Shown here: positions 1 through 7,099 of the stretch, piece after piece
How positions within the stretch are numbered: the stretch's first letter is position 1
How the letters are laid out: every line of letters starts with the position of its first letter
Program-made: the position numbers and the translations under genes
Assembly (NCBI GenBank): GCA_016793525.1
Contig: JAEUJT010000072.1
Span: forward strand, 1 to 19,159
Source of the DNA: Archangium sp.
Lineage (GTDB): Bacteria; Myxococcota; Myxococcia; Myxococcales; Myxococcaceae
Reading direction: 5' to 3'
DNA: 19,159 nt
Notes under the pieces: model-generated
Databases searched by the model: none
Seen by the model: only the letters and a program-made list of their open reading frames with translations
Told to the model about the DNA's origin: nothing

Positions 1-1227
1 GTGCGTAACCGGCACGTCGTCATCGCGGTCTTCCCGGCGCCGGGACATGCCCACGGCATGGTGGCGCTCGGCCATGCGCTCCAAGCGCGCGGGCATCGAG
101 TCACCTTCACCACGCCGGTCGATGGTGCAGCGCTCGTCTCCGCATTGACCGCGCTTCCCGTGGTGCCGCTCGCGCCCGACGCGCTGCCGCGAGGCACCTT
201 GAAGCGTGAAGCTGGGAGCACCGTGCAGCGGGCTGGGCTCGACGCCGTTCGTGCGGGGCTCGGCTACCTGGCGCGGCTCAACGAGGTGTTCATCGACTCT
301 CCGCCAGCGGTGAACTCGCCTGCGCTCCTCGTCGCCGACGAGCTCTACTTCGCGGCGCGCACGGTGGCCGAGGCGTGGCGCGTGCCGTGGGTGAGCGTGG
401 CGCAGACGCTGTCGATTCGGCCCGCGCGCGATGGGCGCCGCGCCCTGCCCTTCACCGGCGCGTTTCCAGGGCGGCGTTGGCTCAACCAGCTCTCGTGGCG
501 TGGCGGAGACTGGCTGTTCCGCGGCGTGTTGAAGGCGATCAACGCCGCTCGTGCGCGTTTGGGAAAATCGGCCCACCACTCGCTCGATGAGACGTTTTCT
601 CCGCACCTGCACCTGCGGCCCTACACGGCGTCATTCGGAGGAGAAGCAGCGAGCGAGGTCGGGCTCGTGGGCCCCTTTCTCGAGGTGGAGCCACCTGCGG
701 ATACGCGACCTCGGCACCTCTACGCGAGCTTCGGCACGTTGGTCGACGACACGCGGAAAGTGGCGCTGTTCAACGCGTTGCAAGCGGCTTGCGCGACGTT
801 GGAGCTGCCAGCGACGTTCTCGTGGGGCGCCTGGCCGGGGAGAGCCGTCACACCGCCCGTCTCGTCGACGACGTGGGTGCGCGTGGAGCCGCGCGTGAAC
901 CAGCTCGAGCTGCTGCGGGCGTCGTCGCTGATGGTGACGCACGGAGGCCTCAACTCGGTGCAGGAGTGTTTGGCCACCCACACGCCGATGATCGTGGTGC
1001 CGCTCAAATACGACCAACACGGCATCGCGGCGCGCGTCGAGAAGTTGGGCGTCGGACGGATCCTCGCTCCCGCACACTTCACCGCCGAGGCGGTAGCGAA
1101 AGCGATGGCCGCCGAGCTGGCGACGAGCCGCGCCGACGCCTTCTCCACATTGACGACCGAGCGGGCCCGTGCAGGAGGCCTCACCCGCGCAGTCGAGCTG
1201 CTAGAGGCCACGTTCCATGGCGAGTAG
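1..1227 (+). CDS. GT1/MGT-like UDP-sugar glycosyltransferase
   Basis: A 408-residue GT-B fold glycosyltransferase of the UGT/MGT type. Such enzymes move a sugar from a nucleotide-sugar donor to a small lipophilic acceptor. The N-terminus has the acceptor-domain opening with PAPGHAHG; His16 is the probable catalytic base. The C-terminal donor-binding signature is clear: THGG at 313-316, S319, E322, and DQ at 338-339. No signal peptide is seen, so it should be cytoplasmic. The start is a GTG at the very first base, so an upstream start outside the window cannot be excluded. Its stop overlaps the start of the following acyltransferase gene by 11 bp, which suggests co-translation. The acceptor is unknown; a glycolipid, carotenoid or polyketide-like metabolite is possible. 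Family call is firm, substrate is not. Confidence 0.88.
   Translation: MRNRHVVIAVFPAPGHAHGMVALGHALQARGHRVTFTTPVDGAALVSALTALPVVPLAPDALPRGTLKREAGSTVQRAGLDAVRAGLGYLARLNEVFIDSPPAVNSPALLVADELYFAARTVAEAWRVPWVSVAQTLSIRPARDGRRALPFTGAFPGRRWLNQLSWRGGDWLFRGVLKAINAARARLGKSAHHSLDETFSPHLHLRPYTASFGGEAASEVGLVGPFLEVEPPADTRPRHLYASFGTLVDDTRKVALFNALQAACATLELPATFSWGAWPGRAVTPPVSSTTWVRVEPRVNQLELLRASSLMVTHGGLNSVQECLATHTPMIVVPLKYDQHGIAARVEKLGVGRILAPAHFTAEAVAKAMAAELATSRADAFSTLTTERARAGGLTRAVELLEATFHGE
1203..1207 (+). promoter_or_regulatory. ribosome binding site for the acyltransferase, inside the glycosyltransferase end
   Basis: AGAGG lies 9 nt before the ATG at 1217, within the last codons of the glycosyltransferase gene. 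It supports the ATG at 1217 and coupled expression of the two genes. Confidence 0.5.
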
Positions 1228-2044
1228 CCCCGCATCACGTGCGTTCCGCCGAGTGAAGCCGGTGTCGGCCTGGCGAAAGCTCTCGCTCGTGTTGTGGCCA
1301 GACCTGGCGCACGCGGTGACGACGTACGTCACCTCGCTCGATGTGACCGACGTGGCGGCGGCGTTGGCGAAGCGGCCCGCCGAGACCCACGCGACGTGGA
1401 CGGTGGCATGGCTGAAAGCGCTCGAGCTCGTGCTCGTTGAGCACCCGCGCTTCAATGTCTTCGTTCGCCGTGGAGGCTTCGACACCCGCGACGACGTCGA
1501 TCTCTTCCTGCGCATGACCTTGGCAGAGAAGAACGACACCGGCCTCGAGCACGACTCGCTGTGGGGCGCGTACCTGCGCGGCGTACAGGGCGACTCACTC
1601 GATGCGCTCTCCGCGCGGCTGCAGGCACACCGTACGAAATCGCGCGACACGGCCAACCGCTCTCCGGGGCTGCAGCGGCTGGTGCTCTTCCTCCCCGTGT
1701 GGCTGCTGCGACTCGGCGTCGCCGTGGTGCGGTGGACCGCGCACTGGGGCGTCGAGCTCCCGGGCGTACCGAGCATCTTGTTTCCCTCGGTGTCGATCAG
1801 CAACGTCGGCTCGGTGAAGACGCCGCCAGTGGTGGGCCGTACGACGCCGCTGGTGGGCGCGCCGATTCACTTCGTCATCGGCCCGGTGGTGCAGCGCGAC
1901 GGGCGCTCGAGCGTAGAGCTGCACGTCGGCTTCGATCATCGGCTCTTCGATGGGCCCGACGTCGCGGCCTTCTTCGCGGCGCTCGAGCCGGCGCTCCGCC
2001 GCGCGGTGGAGACGGCTACTCCCAGCGTGGACCGTCAGCCGTGA
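1217..2044 (+). CDS. stand-alone E2-type (2-oxoacid dehydrogenase catalytic fold) acyltransferase
   Basis: A 275-residue protein resembling the catalytic domain of 2-oxoacid dehydrogenase E2 subunits and chloramphenicol acetyltransferases. The C-terminus carries the DHRxxDG signature as DHRLFDG at 240-246, with His241 and Asp245 as the expected active-site pair. A preceding SISNVGS stretch matches the family strand that comes before the active site. No lipoyl domain or peripheral subunit-binding domain is present, so it is not an ordinary dehydrogenase core subunit. It more probably transfers acyl groups from acyl-CoA to another substrate. It overlaps the upstream glycosyltransferase by 11 bp, which suggests the pair glycosylates and acylates the same product. 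The 3' end overlaps the convergent heparinase-like gene by 29 bp. Fold is likely; acyl donor and acceptor are unknown. Confidence 0.8.
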   Translation: MASSPASRAFRRVKPVSAWRKLSLVLWPDLAHAVTTYVTSLDVTDVAAALAKRPAETHATWTVAWLKALELVLVEHPRFNVFVRRGGFDTRDDVDLFLRMTLAEKNDTGLEHDSLWGAYLRGVQGDSLDALSARLQAHRTKSRDTANRSPGLQRLVLFLPVWLLRLGVAVVRWTAHWGVELPGVPSILFPSVSISNVGSVKTPPVVGRTTPLVGAPIHFVIGPVVQRDGRSSVELHVGFDHRLFDGPDVAAFFAALEPALRRAVETATPSVDRQP

Positions 2045-4409
2045 TGTCGGCCGACTGAACGTCGCTCCGCAGCGGGTACGTCTGGCCCGCGACACGCACT
2101 TCGCCGCCGGTCGAGGTCGCGCCTTTCACGAAGGTGACCTGCGCGCCGCCGACGGTGACACGCAGCTCGGTCGACGTCTCCGTCAGCGCCGCCGGTGCGG
2201 GGAGCCCACCCGCCGGCCCGGTCTGCAGCACGTGAAGAAAGACGTCGTGCTCGTTGCCGCTCGAGTCGACCTCGAGGCGGTATTGGCCCACGTTCCGCTC
2301 GTCGACGACGCGCGACGTGGCGCTGGCGGGAGCGAGCCGGTTGATGCGGAGCGCTTGGTCTCCATTCACGGAGATCCACCGGCTGGGACTCTCGACGGTG
2401 GGCGGCGTCTCGACGTGGAGAAGAAAGGTCTTCACCACCGCGCTGGCGGGCGTGGCGCCCACGGTCGCGGTCTGAATTCGGTCGAGCACCACCAGCGCCT
2501 CTTCACCGCGGAGGAAGAGCAGCTCGCGCTCGACGTGGGCCACCGCGAGGTTGTCGCGCTCGGGCCGCCCCGGAGGTGGGTAGCGGTACACCGGCGTGAG
2601 GTCGACCGCCGCATAGACGAACGCCGCGTGGCGCTGCAGCCGCAACACCACGGGAGGATTCACCGCGCCGACGTGCACCTGGCCCGCACCTCCGACAAGC
2701 AACACGTTGTGCGCGACGGCCTCGTTTGCCTGCACCGAGCCCTGGCCGTTGTACCCAGAGAAGAACTCGAAATACGCGGCCGACTCGCGGGAGAGCCACG
2801 CCCCATCGCGCCAGAGCTGAAAGCTGCCGATGTCGGCGTGTACGCGGCCCACTGCGTCGTCGTCGATGGCCCCGAGCTGCCACTGGAAAGCGGTGGCGCG
2901 CGGGCCCCACGCCGAGCGACCGAGCACCCACTTCGGCCCGGCGAGAAACGTCTCGGTGGCCAGCGCGTCGAAGGGCCGTGGCGCCGTCGGCGTGTCGACC
3001 GAGCGGACGTGGGCCGCCCGCGCAGCTCCGGTGAGGTTGAGCCATGCGCGCGCGGTACGACCGACGTTCTCGTTGCCTGAGCGCAGCGCCAACGCGCTCA
3101 TGAAGTCGCCGTACTCCGCGCGCTGAGCGCTGCCACCGCGCTCGAACCAATCGTCGTCGTTCGAGGGGAACAGCTCGTAGAAGCGAGAGGTCGAGCCGTC
3201 GATCCGCGTCGGTGCAGGCGTCGTGGCGGCGGCGATGGCGTAGGCGCTCTCGGTGAAGAACGGCGTCTCGCTCCAGAGGTCGCGGCCCAACAGCTGCGCC
3301 GACACGAGCGGCACCGAAGCCCACCCGAGCATCAAGCCCCCGCTGAAGCTGCCCGTGCTGAGCGCGCCGCCTCGACCCGAACTGAGCGCGCGCGGGAGGA
3401 ACGACGCCGCCCACCGCGTCTCGAGCGCCGAGCGGAGAAAACCGTCAGCGGCTTCGCTCTCGTGAAAGGTGGCCACGCCCCACTCGAGCTCGTTGCGAAA
3501 GCGGCTCCAGAAGACCTCGTTGAGGGGCATGCCCGGGCCGCCCCACGTCGCCCCGCGGAGCTGCCCGAACAGCGCGTTCCATTGCTGAAGCAACGTCGCG
3601 CGCTCCGACGGAGTGAGCTGTGCGTGGCACCAGTCGTAGGTGAGCGTCACCGCCTCGCCAGACCACTGCGCCTGGTCGGCGGGCGCGGTCGTGAGATCGA
3701 GCGTCAGCACGCCGTCGATGGCGCGACGACAGGCGGCCGCGTCATTGCCCACCAAGCCCACGAAGGCGTGCGCGATGAGATCATCGGCGGCAGGGGTTTG
3801 CGGGTTCGACGCGAGCCACGTGCGCGCGGCGTCGAGGCGCGCCGGGTTCCACCAGAGCCGCGGGTGCGTCACCGGAATGGCGAGCCCGAACGCGAGCGAG
3901 TCGCTGACGATGATCTCCGCCGAGCCAGAGACGTCGGCCGCCTCGGTGCTGCGCGCAACGAGCATGTACGTGCCCGGCGTCGAGGGCGCAGTGAACGTCG
4001 CCGTGAGCCCATCGGCCGTGACGGAACCACCCGAGACGGTCCACGCGACCTCCGGCTCCGCGCCCGACACGGAAGCGGTGAAGATGCGTTGCGCGCTCGG
4101 CGCCATCGCCGCTGCGGCCGGCGTCACCGAGACGGAGATGATCACCTGCGGCGGCTTCGGACCCAACACCTGCCCGCGCGTGCACGAGAGCGAGAGCGAG
4201 AGCGAGAGGAGAATGAACGCCCACGCGATGTGATGAGTGGAGTGAAAGGCAATTCGGGCGGCTGAATCACGCGACTCGCGGCCAGCGAGCCGTCTCCGCT
4301 GAGCGGAGGCGAAGGTCGGCACCACACGCGTCGCCTCTCCGTGAACCGGCGACGTGTCCGTCAGCGCGTCGAGGCGCGACACCTCGGACAGCACCCGCAT
4401 GCGTTTCAT
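2016..4409 (-). CDS. heparinase II/III-like polysaccharide lyase, probable lipoprotein
   Basis: A 797-residue protein. From the N-terminus: a long leader, a hydrophobic stretch at about 62-75 ending in LSLSC (Cys76, an imperfect lipobox), an Ig-like beta domain at about 85-170, then HPRLWW at 182-187 opening an alpha-helical toroid region. The C-terminal beta region has the heparinase II/III pattern with HADIGSF (His524) and AHNV (His567). The family eliminates uronate-containing polysaccharides such as heparin or alginate; the actual substrate is unknown. It is probably anchored in the envelope. Its ATG forms an ATGA overlap with the stop of the upstream barrel-like gene, so it is the last gene of the sigma-factor operon. 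GTG codons at residues 29 and 30 (4325 and 4322) are alternative starts that would give a more normal signal peptide. Family is fairly sure, start is not. Confidence 0.78.
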   Translation of the reverse strand: MKRMRVLSEVSRLDALTDTSPVHGEATRVVPTFASAQRRRLAGRESRDSAARIAFHSTHHIAWAFILLSLSLSLSCTRGQVLGPKPPQVIISVSVTPAAAAMAPSAQRIFTASVSGAEPEVAWTVSGGSVTADGLTATFTAPSTPGTYMLVARSTEAADVSGSAEIIVSDSLAFGLAIPVTHPRLWWNPARLDAARTWLASNPQTPAADDLIAHAFVGLVGNDAAACRRAIDGVLTLDLTTAPADQAQWSGEAVTLTYDWCHAQLTPSERATLLQQWNALFGQLRGATWGGPGMPLNEVFWSRFRNELEWGVATFHESEAADGFLRSALETRWAASFLPRALSSGRGGALSTGSFSGGLMLGWASVPLVSAQLLGRDLWSETPFFTESAYAIAAATTPAPTRIDGSTSRFYELFPSNDDDWFERGGSAQRAEYGDFMSALALRSGNENVGRTARAWLNLTGAARAAHVRSVDTPTAPRPFDALATETFLAGPKWVLGRSAWGPRATAFQWQLGAIDDDAVGRVHADIGSFQLWRDGAWLSRESAAYFEFFSGYNGQGSVQANEAVAHNVLLVGGAGQVHVGAVNPPVVLRLQRHAAFVYAAVDLTPVYRYPPPGRPERDNLAVAHVERELLFLRGEEALVVLDRIQTATVGATPASAVVKTFLLHVETPPTVESPSRWISVNGDQALRINRLAPASATSRVVDERNVGQYRLEVDSSGNEHDVFLHVLQTGPAGGLPAPAALTETSTELRVTVGGAQVTFVKGATSTGGEVRVAGQTYPLRSDVQSADITADGPRWE
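4185..4208. repeat. hexanucleotide repeat (CGAGAG)x4 in the signal-peptide region
   Basis: Four perfect copies of CGAGAG lie in tandem. On the coding (minus) strand they encode the alternating Leu-Ser run just before the lipobox cysteine of the heparinase-like protein. A change in unit number would keep the frame but alter the length of the hydrophobic core by two residues per unit. Confidence 0.85.
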
Positions 4410-5335
4410 CTTCGGTACCCCACGGTGAGCCGCGTCTCGACCCAGAGCCCATCGATGCCGACGGGGCGCTCCCCCGCCACCTCGCCCGTCACTCGGCCAA
4501 TGGCGTACCCAACCTCCACGCCGGCGCCGAGGACCACGGGCCCGAGCTTCCAGCCGATGTCTCCACCGAGGCGAGGGCCCGCCCAGACACCAGCGACGGT
4601 TCCACCCAACGTCGCGCCGTCATCGCCCGGCTGGCCCACGACCCGCGCCACGCCGAGCCGCGCGCCTCCTGACACACTCACGTGCAGGGCCTCGAGGGGC
4701 TGAAACCACCGCGCCGCTGACAGTGAGAGGCTCGCGGAGTCGAGCGCGACGCGGCCAGCCACCCGAGCAACGTCGGCCCGCTCGGCGCCAACGTCGAAGG
4801 CCACACCCCAGCGGCCCCTCGGGAACCACACGCCGCGCAACGCCGCGCCCCACTGAACGGTGGCCGCCTCAGGCAACACACGCGCCACGGCCGAGGCCTC
4901 GAGGCGCCATTGCCCCGATGCCGCCGGCGCGGGAAGCACCTCGCGCGCCTTCACCTCGACCTCCTTCGCCGGCGCGGGCCCCACAGGCTCGACCACCTTC
5001 GGCGCTTGGAGGAGCAGCTCACTCCAGCTCGCCGACACGAGCTCGGCCAAGGCCAACGCCAGCGTGCGCGGCCGGGCCTTCAGAATCGAACCTGAGAGAT
5101 CGACACGGCGCACGAGCGTCTTGCGCGTCACCGGATCATCGACCTGCAGCTCAGCGAGGTTGGCCGTGCACGTCACCCGCGCCGAGAGCGGCTTGGGCAA
5201 GGTCGGCGCGCCGGTGAGCTCGATGGCCGCGATTCGCTGCACCTCGACCGCGCTGACGCCGGGGCAGGCGTCGACAGACACCTCGATGAGGCCCGCACCC
5301 GCCGCCGCCAACACGATGAAGAGAGGAGCCACCAC
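4406..5335 (-). CDS. secreted protein of unknown function, possible small outer-membrane barrel
   Basis: A 309-residue protein. It starts with a short hydrophobic signal (about residues 1-16) and a globular N-terminal region containing two cysteines (in DACPG and VTCTA). A Pro/Val/Glu-rich linker at roughly 110-135 follows. The C-terminal half, about 140-309, alternates small, aromatic and hydrophobic residues and ends ETRLTVGYRR, which looks like beta-strands of a small outer-membrane barrel. Two GTG codons lie together at the start (5335 and 5332), 3 bp after the FecR-like gene stop, and the gene overlaps the next gene as ATGA. Position between the FecR protein and the lyase suggests a role in signal sensing or substrate passage; this is inference. 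No named family is recognised. Confidence 0.72.
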   Translation of the reverse strand: MVAPLFIVLAAAGAGLIEVSVDACPGVSAVEVQRIAAIELTGAPTLPKPLSARVTCTANLAELQVDDPVTRKTLVRRVDLSGSILKARPRTLALALAELVSASWSELLLQAPKVVEPVGPAPAKEVEVKAREVLPAPAASGQWRLEASAVARVLPEAATVQWGAALRGVWFPRGRWGVAFDVGAERADVARVAGRVALDSASLSLSAARWFQPLEALHVSVSGGARLGVARVVGQPGDDGATLGGTVAGVWAGPRLGGDIGWKLGPVVLGAGVEVGYAIGRVTGEVAGERPVGIDGLWVETRLTVGYRR

Positions 5336-5338
5336 GCG

Positions 5339-6460
5339 TCAGTCGAGGCCACCATAGTGCCGAACGAGGCGAGCGCGCGGGCCGTTGGGGAGCCGCTGAA
5401 GGTACGCCTCCGCCAGCTGCCGCGCGGTAGACATGTCGCCTCCACGCGAGCGCGCTTCGACCTCGCGAGCCAGGGCGTCGTCGGCGAGCGGGCCCGTTGG
5501 AGACAGGGAGCGCGCGAGAGCGAAGGCGTCATCGGCCTCGGTGGGTTGCCCGAGCTCGTCGAGCAGCACGCGCCCCAGGGTGAAGGCGGCCAGCGGTGCG
5601 CGGGCGTCGCGCGCGTGGCGATCGAGCATCTTGCGCAGCGTGGCGACGGCTTCTGCGGGGTGCCGGCTCAGCCGCGCGACGTCGGCAGCGAGGAGCAGCT
5701 CGGCCGGCTCATCGCGCACCGACGCCGGGGCCTGGTGCAGCGCGTCGTAGGCAGCCCCGAAGTCGCCCTCTTCGGCCAGTCGCTTCCACGATGGCGTCGC
5801 GCGAACGGGGGCGGTTTTTCCAGCGACACCTTTGGGCGACACCACGGCGGGTCCCGTCACCTTCGCGGGAGCCTTCCGACCTCCGGCGGGCCCCTCCTCC
5901 TCCTCCTCCGGCGCCACCCGCGCAGCTGATTCCACCGTTGCGTGCGGCGGGTACCAGCCTTCACCACCCGCGGAGAGCCGCGCCACCCCACCCGGCCACC
6001 GCACCACCGCCTCACCTTCGTCGACGTGCACGTACACCGCGTCGGCGCGTTCCATGAGCACGACCGAACGGTGGAGCTCCACCTCGACCACCCCGGCCTT
6101 CACCTGCACCACCTCGTCACCTGCGCGGATCCGGATCCGCCCTGCCACCAACGAGCCGTTTTCGTAGCGCGTGGCGGCGTCGAGCGGCTCCACGGCCGTC
6201 ACGGGGCGAACCTCCACCTTCGCCACACCGCCGACGTCGAGCGCCCGACGTGGATCCACCCGCGAAGACCGAAGCCACCAGGTGGCACCGACGACGACAC
6301 ACAGCGCAAGCGCAAACGCTGCTCCACGACGAACCACGGCCCGGCGACGGCGGGCCCGCTGAACCCCGAGCTCGACGGCCTGGCTCCGCGCGTCGGCCCA
6401 CTCGACATCGACCTGCTGTGCTGCGTCGCGAGCGCGGCGACCGAGATCGTCAGGCAGCAT
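5339..6460 (-). CDS. FecR-domain transmembrane anti-sigma/regulator with TPR-like tail
   Basis: A 373-residue protein starting MLPDD at an ATG that overlaps the sigma-factor stop by 11 bp. The open frame extends further upstream but only as a shadow of the sigma gene. Layout: short basic cytoplasmic segment 1-45, one membrane helix at about 46-63, FecR-like beta domain at about 98-168, acidic and Pro/Lys linker 180-222 with a run of five Glu residues, and an alpha-helical repeat region at about 225-365 resembling TPR/Sel1-type repeats. FecR-type proteins hold or activate a partner ECF sigma factor in response to an envelope signal. Here the partner is the gene immediately upstream. The helical tail would lie in the periplasm, where it could bind a partner such as the downstream barrel-like protein (inference). 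Confidence 0.85.
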   Translation of the reverse strand: MLPDDLGRRARDAAQQVDVEWADARSQAVELGVQRARRRRAVVRRGAAFALALCVVVGATWWLRSSRVDPRRALDVGGVAKVEVRPVTAVEPLDAATRYENGSLVAGRIRIRAGDEVVQVKAGVVEVELHRSVVLMERADAVYVHVDEGEAVVRWPGGVARLSAGGEGWYPPHATVESAARVAPEEEEEGPAGGRKAPAKVTGPAVVSPKGVAGKTAPVRATPSWKRLAEEGDFGAAYDALHQAPASVRDEPAELLLAADVARLSRHPAEAVATLRKMLDRHARDARAPLAAFTLGRVLLDELGQPTEADDAFALARSLSPTGPLADDALAREVEARSRGGDMSTARQLAEAYLQRLPNGPRARLVRHYGGLD

Positions 6461-7007
6461 CGGCGAAGCTCCTTTCCATGAAGGCGTGTGCGGCGGCGAT
6501 GCGGCGCTTGGCCGTGGCGAGCGAGCACCCGCAGTGCTGCGCCACCATCTCGAGCGGCTCCCCCTCGACGTACCGGAGCACCCAAGCCACCCGCTCGTTC
6601 GCCGAGACACCGTCGAGCGCGGCGTACACCTGAGCGAGCAGCGCGCGCTGCTCCGGGCTCGCCGCGGTCGAAGCGGGCTCGAAGGGCGGCCCTTCATCGA
6701 AGCCGAAGAGCGACACGAGGCGGCGACGCTGGAGACGTCTCCGCGCCATTCGCACCGTCAGCGTGGCCAGCCAGCCCTTCAGCGCCGCGGGCGCGCGGAT
6801 CCGGTCCATGCCTTCGATGGCTGCCACGAACACGTCTTGCACCACGTCGTTCACGTCGGCATCGCGACCCATGAGGTGAAACGCGAGCGACGCCACGTAG
6901 CGGCTGTAGCGCTGGTACACCTCGGCCGGCGTCGGCACCGCCTCGACGACGTGAAGCTCGACCTGCGGCGCCGGCGTCACCGACACGCTCGTCTCATGCG
7001 CATGCAC
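6450..7007 (-). CDS. ECF-type RNA polymerase sigma factor
   Basis: A 185-residue sigma-70 family factor of the extracytoplasmic-function group. Region 2 covers about residues 30-96 with the typical DVVQDVF at 54-60, and region 4 covers about 120-175 with a helix-turn-helix near 152-172. The linker (about 100-118) is Pro/Glu-rich. It is the first gene of the minus-strand operon and overlaps the FecR-domain gene by 11 bp, so the two are a sigma/anti-sigma pair by context. The start used is the GTG at 7007. There is no strong ribosome site and in-frame GTG codons lie a few residues downstream, so the first 8-25 residues are uncertain. Autoregulation is usual for such pairs but cannot be shown here. 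Confidence 0.9.
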   Translation of the reverse strand: MHAHETSVSVTPAPQVELHVVEAVPTPAEVYQRYSRYVASLAFHLMGRDADVNDVVQDVFVAAIEGMDRIRAPAALKGWLATLTVRMARRRLQRRRLVSLFGFDEGPPFEPASTAASPEQRALLAQVYAALDGVSANERVAWVLRYVEGEPLEMVAQHCGCSLATAKRRIAAAHAFMERSFADAA

Positions 7008-7031
7008 CTTCAGTGCGAGTCACCACGACTT

Positions 7032-7053
7032 CGGCTCATGTGAGCCGTTTTTT
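7032..7053 (+). terminator. hairpin plus T-tract in the divergent intergenic region (terminator- or attenuator-like)
   Basis: CGGCTC, the four-base loop ATGT and GAGCCG form a perfect stem at 7032-7047, directly followed by six T residues at 7048-7053. This is an intrinsic-terminator layout for rightward transcription. It lies 47 bp before the start of the heme lipoprotein gene, not after a gene. It may attenuate a leader transcript, block antisense readthrough, or simply be a dyad operator. Confidence 0.5.
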
Positions 7054-7099
7054 CCCGCCTCCGCACTTTCACCGCGTCGGGCAACTCGAGGGTGTGTGC

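Noticed and set aside
7013..7099. GTG at 7013 as start of the heme lipoprotein
   Set aside because: It would add 29 residues before the lipoprotein signal and pass through the hairpin and T-tract; the ATG at 7100 has a ribosome site and a clean lipobox.
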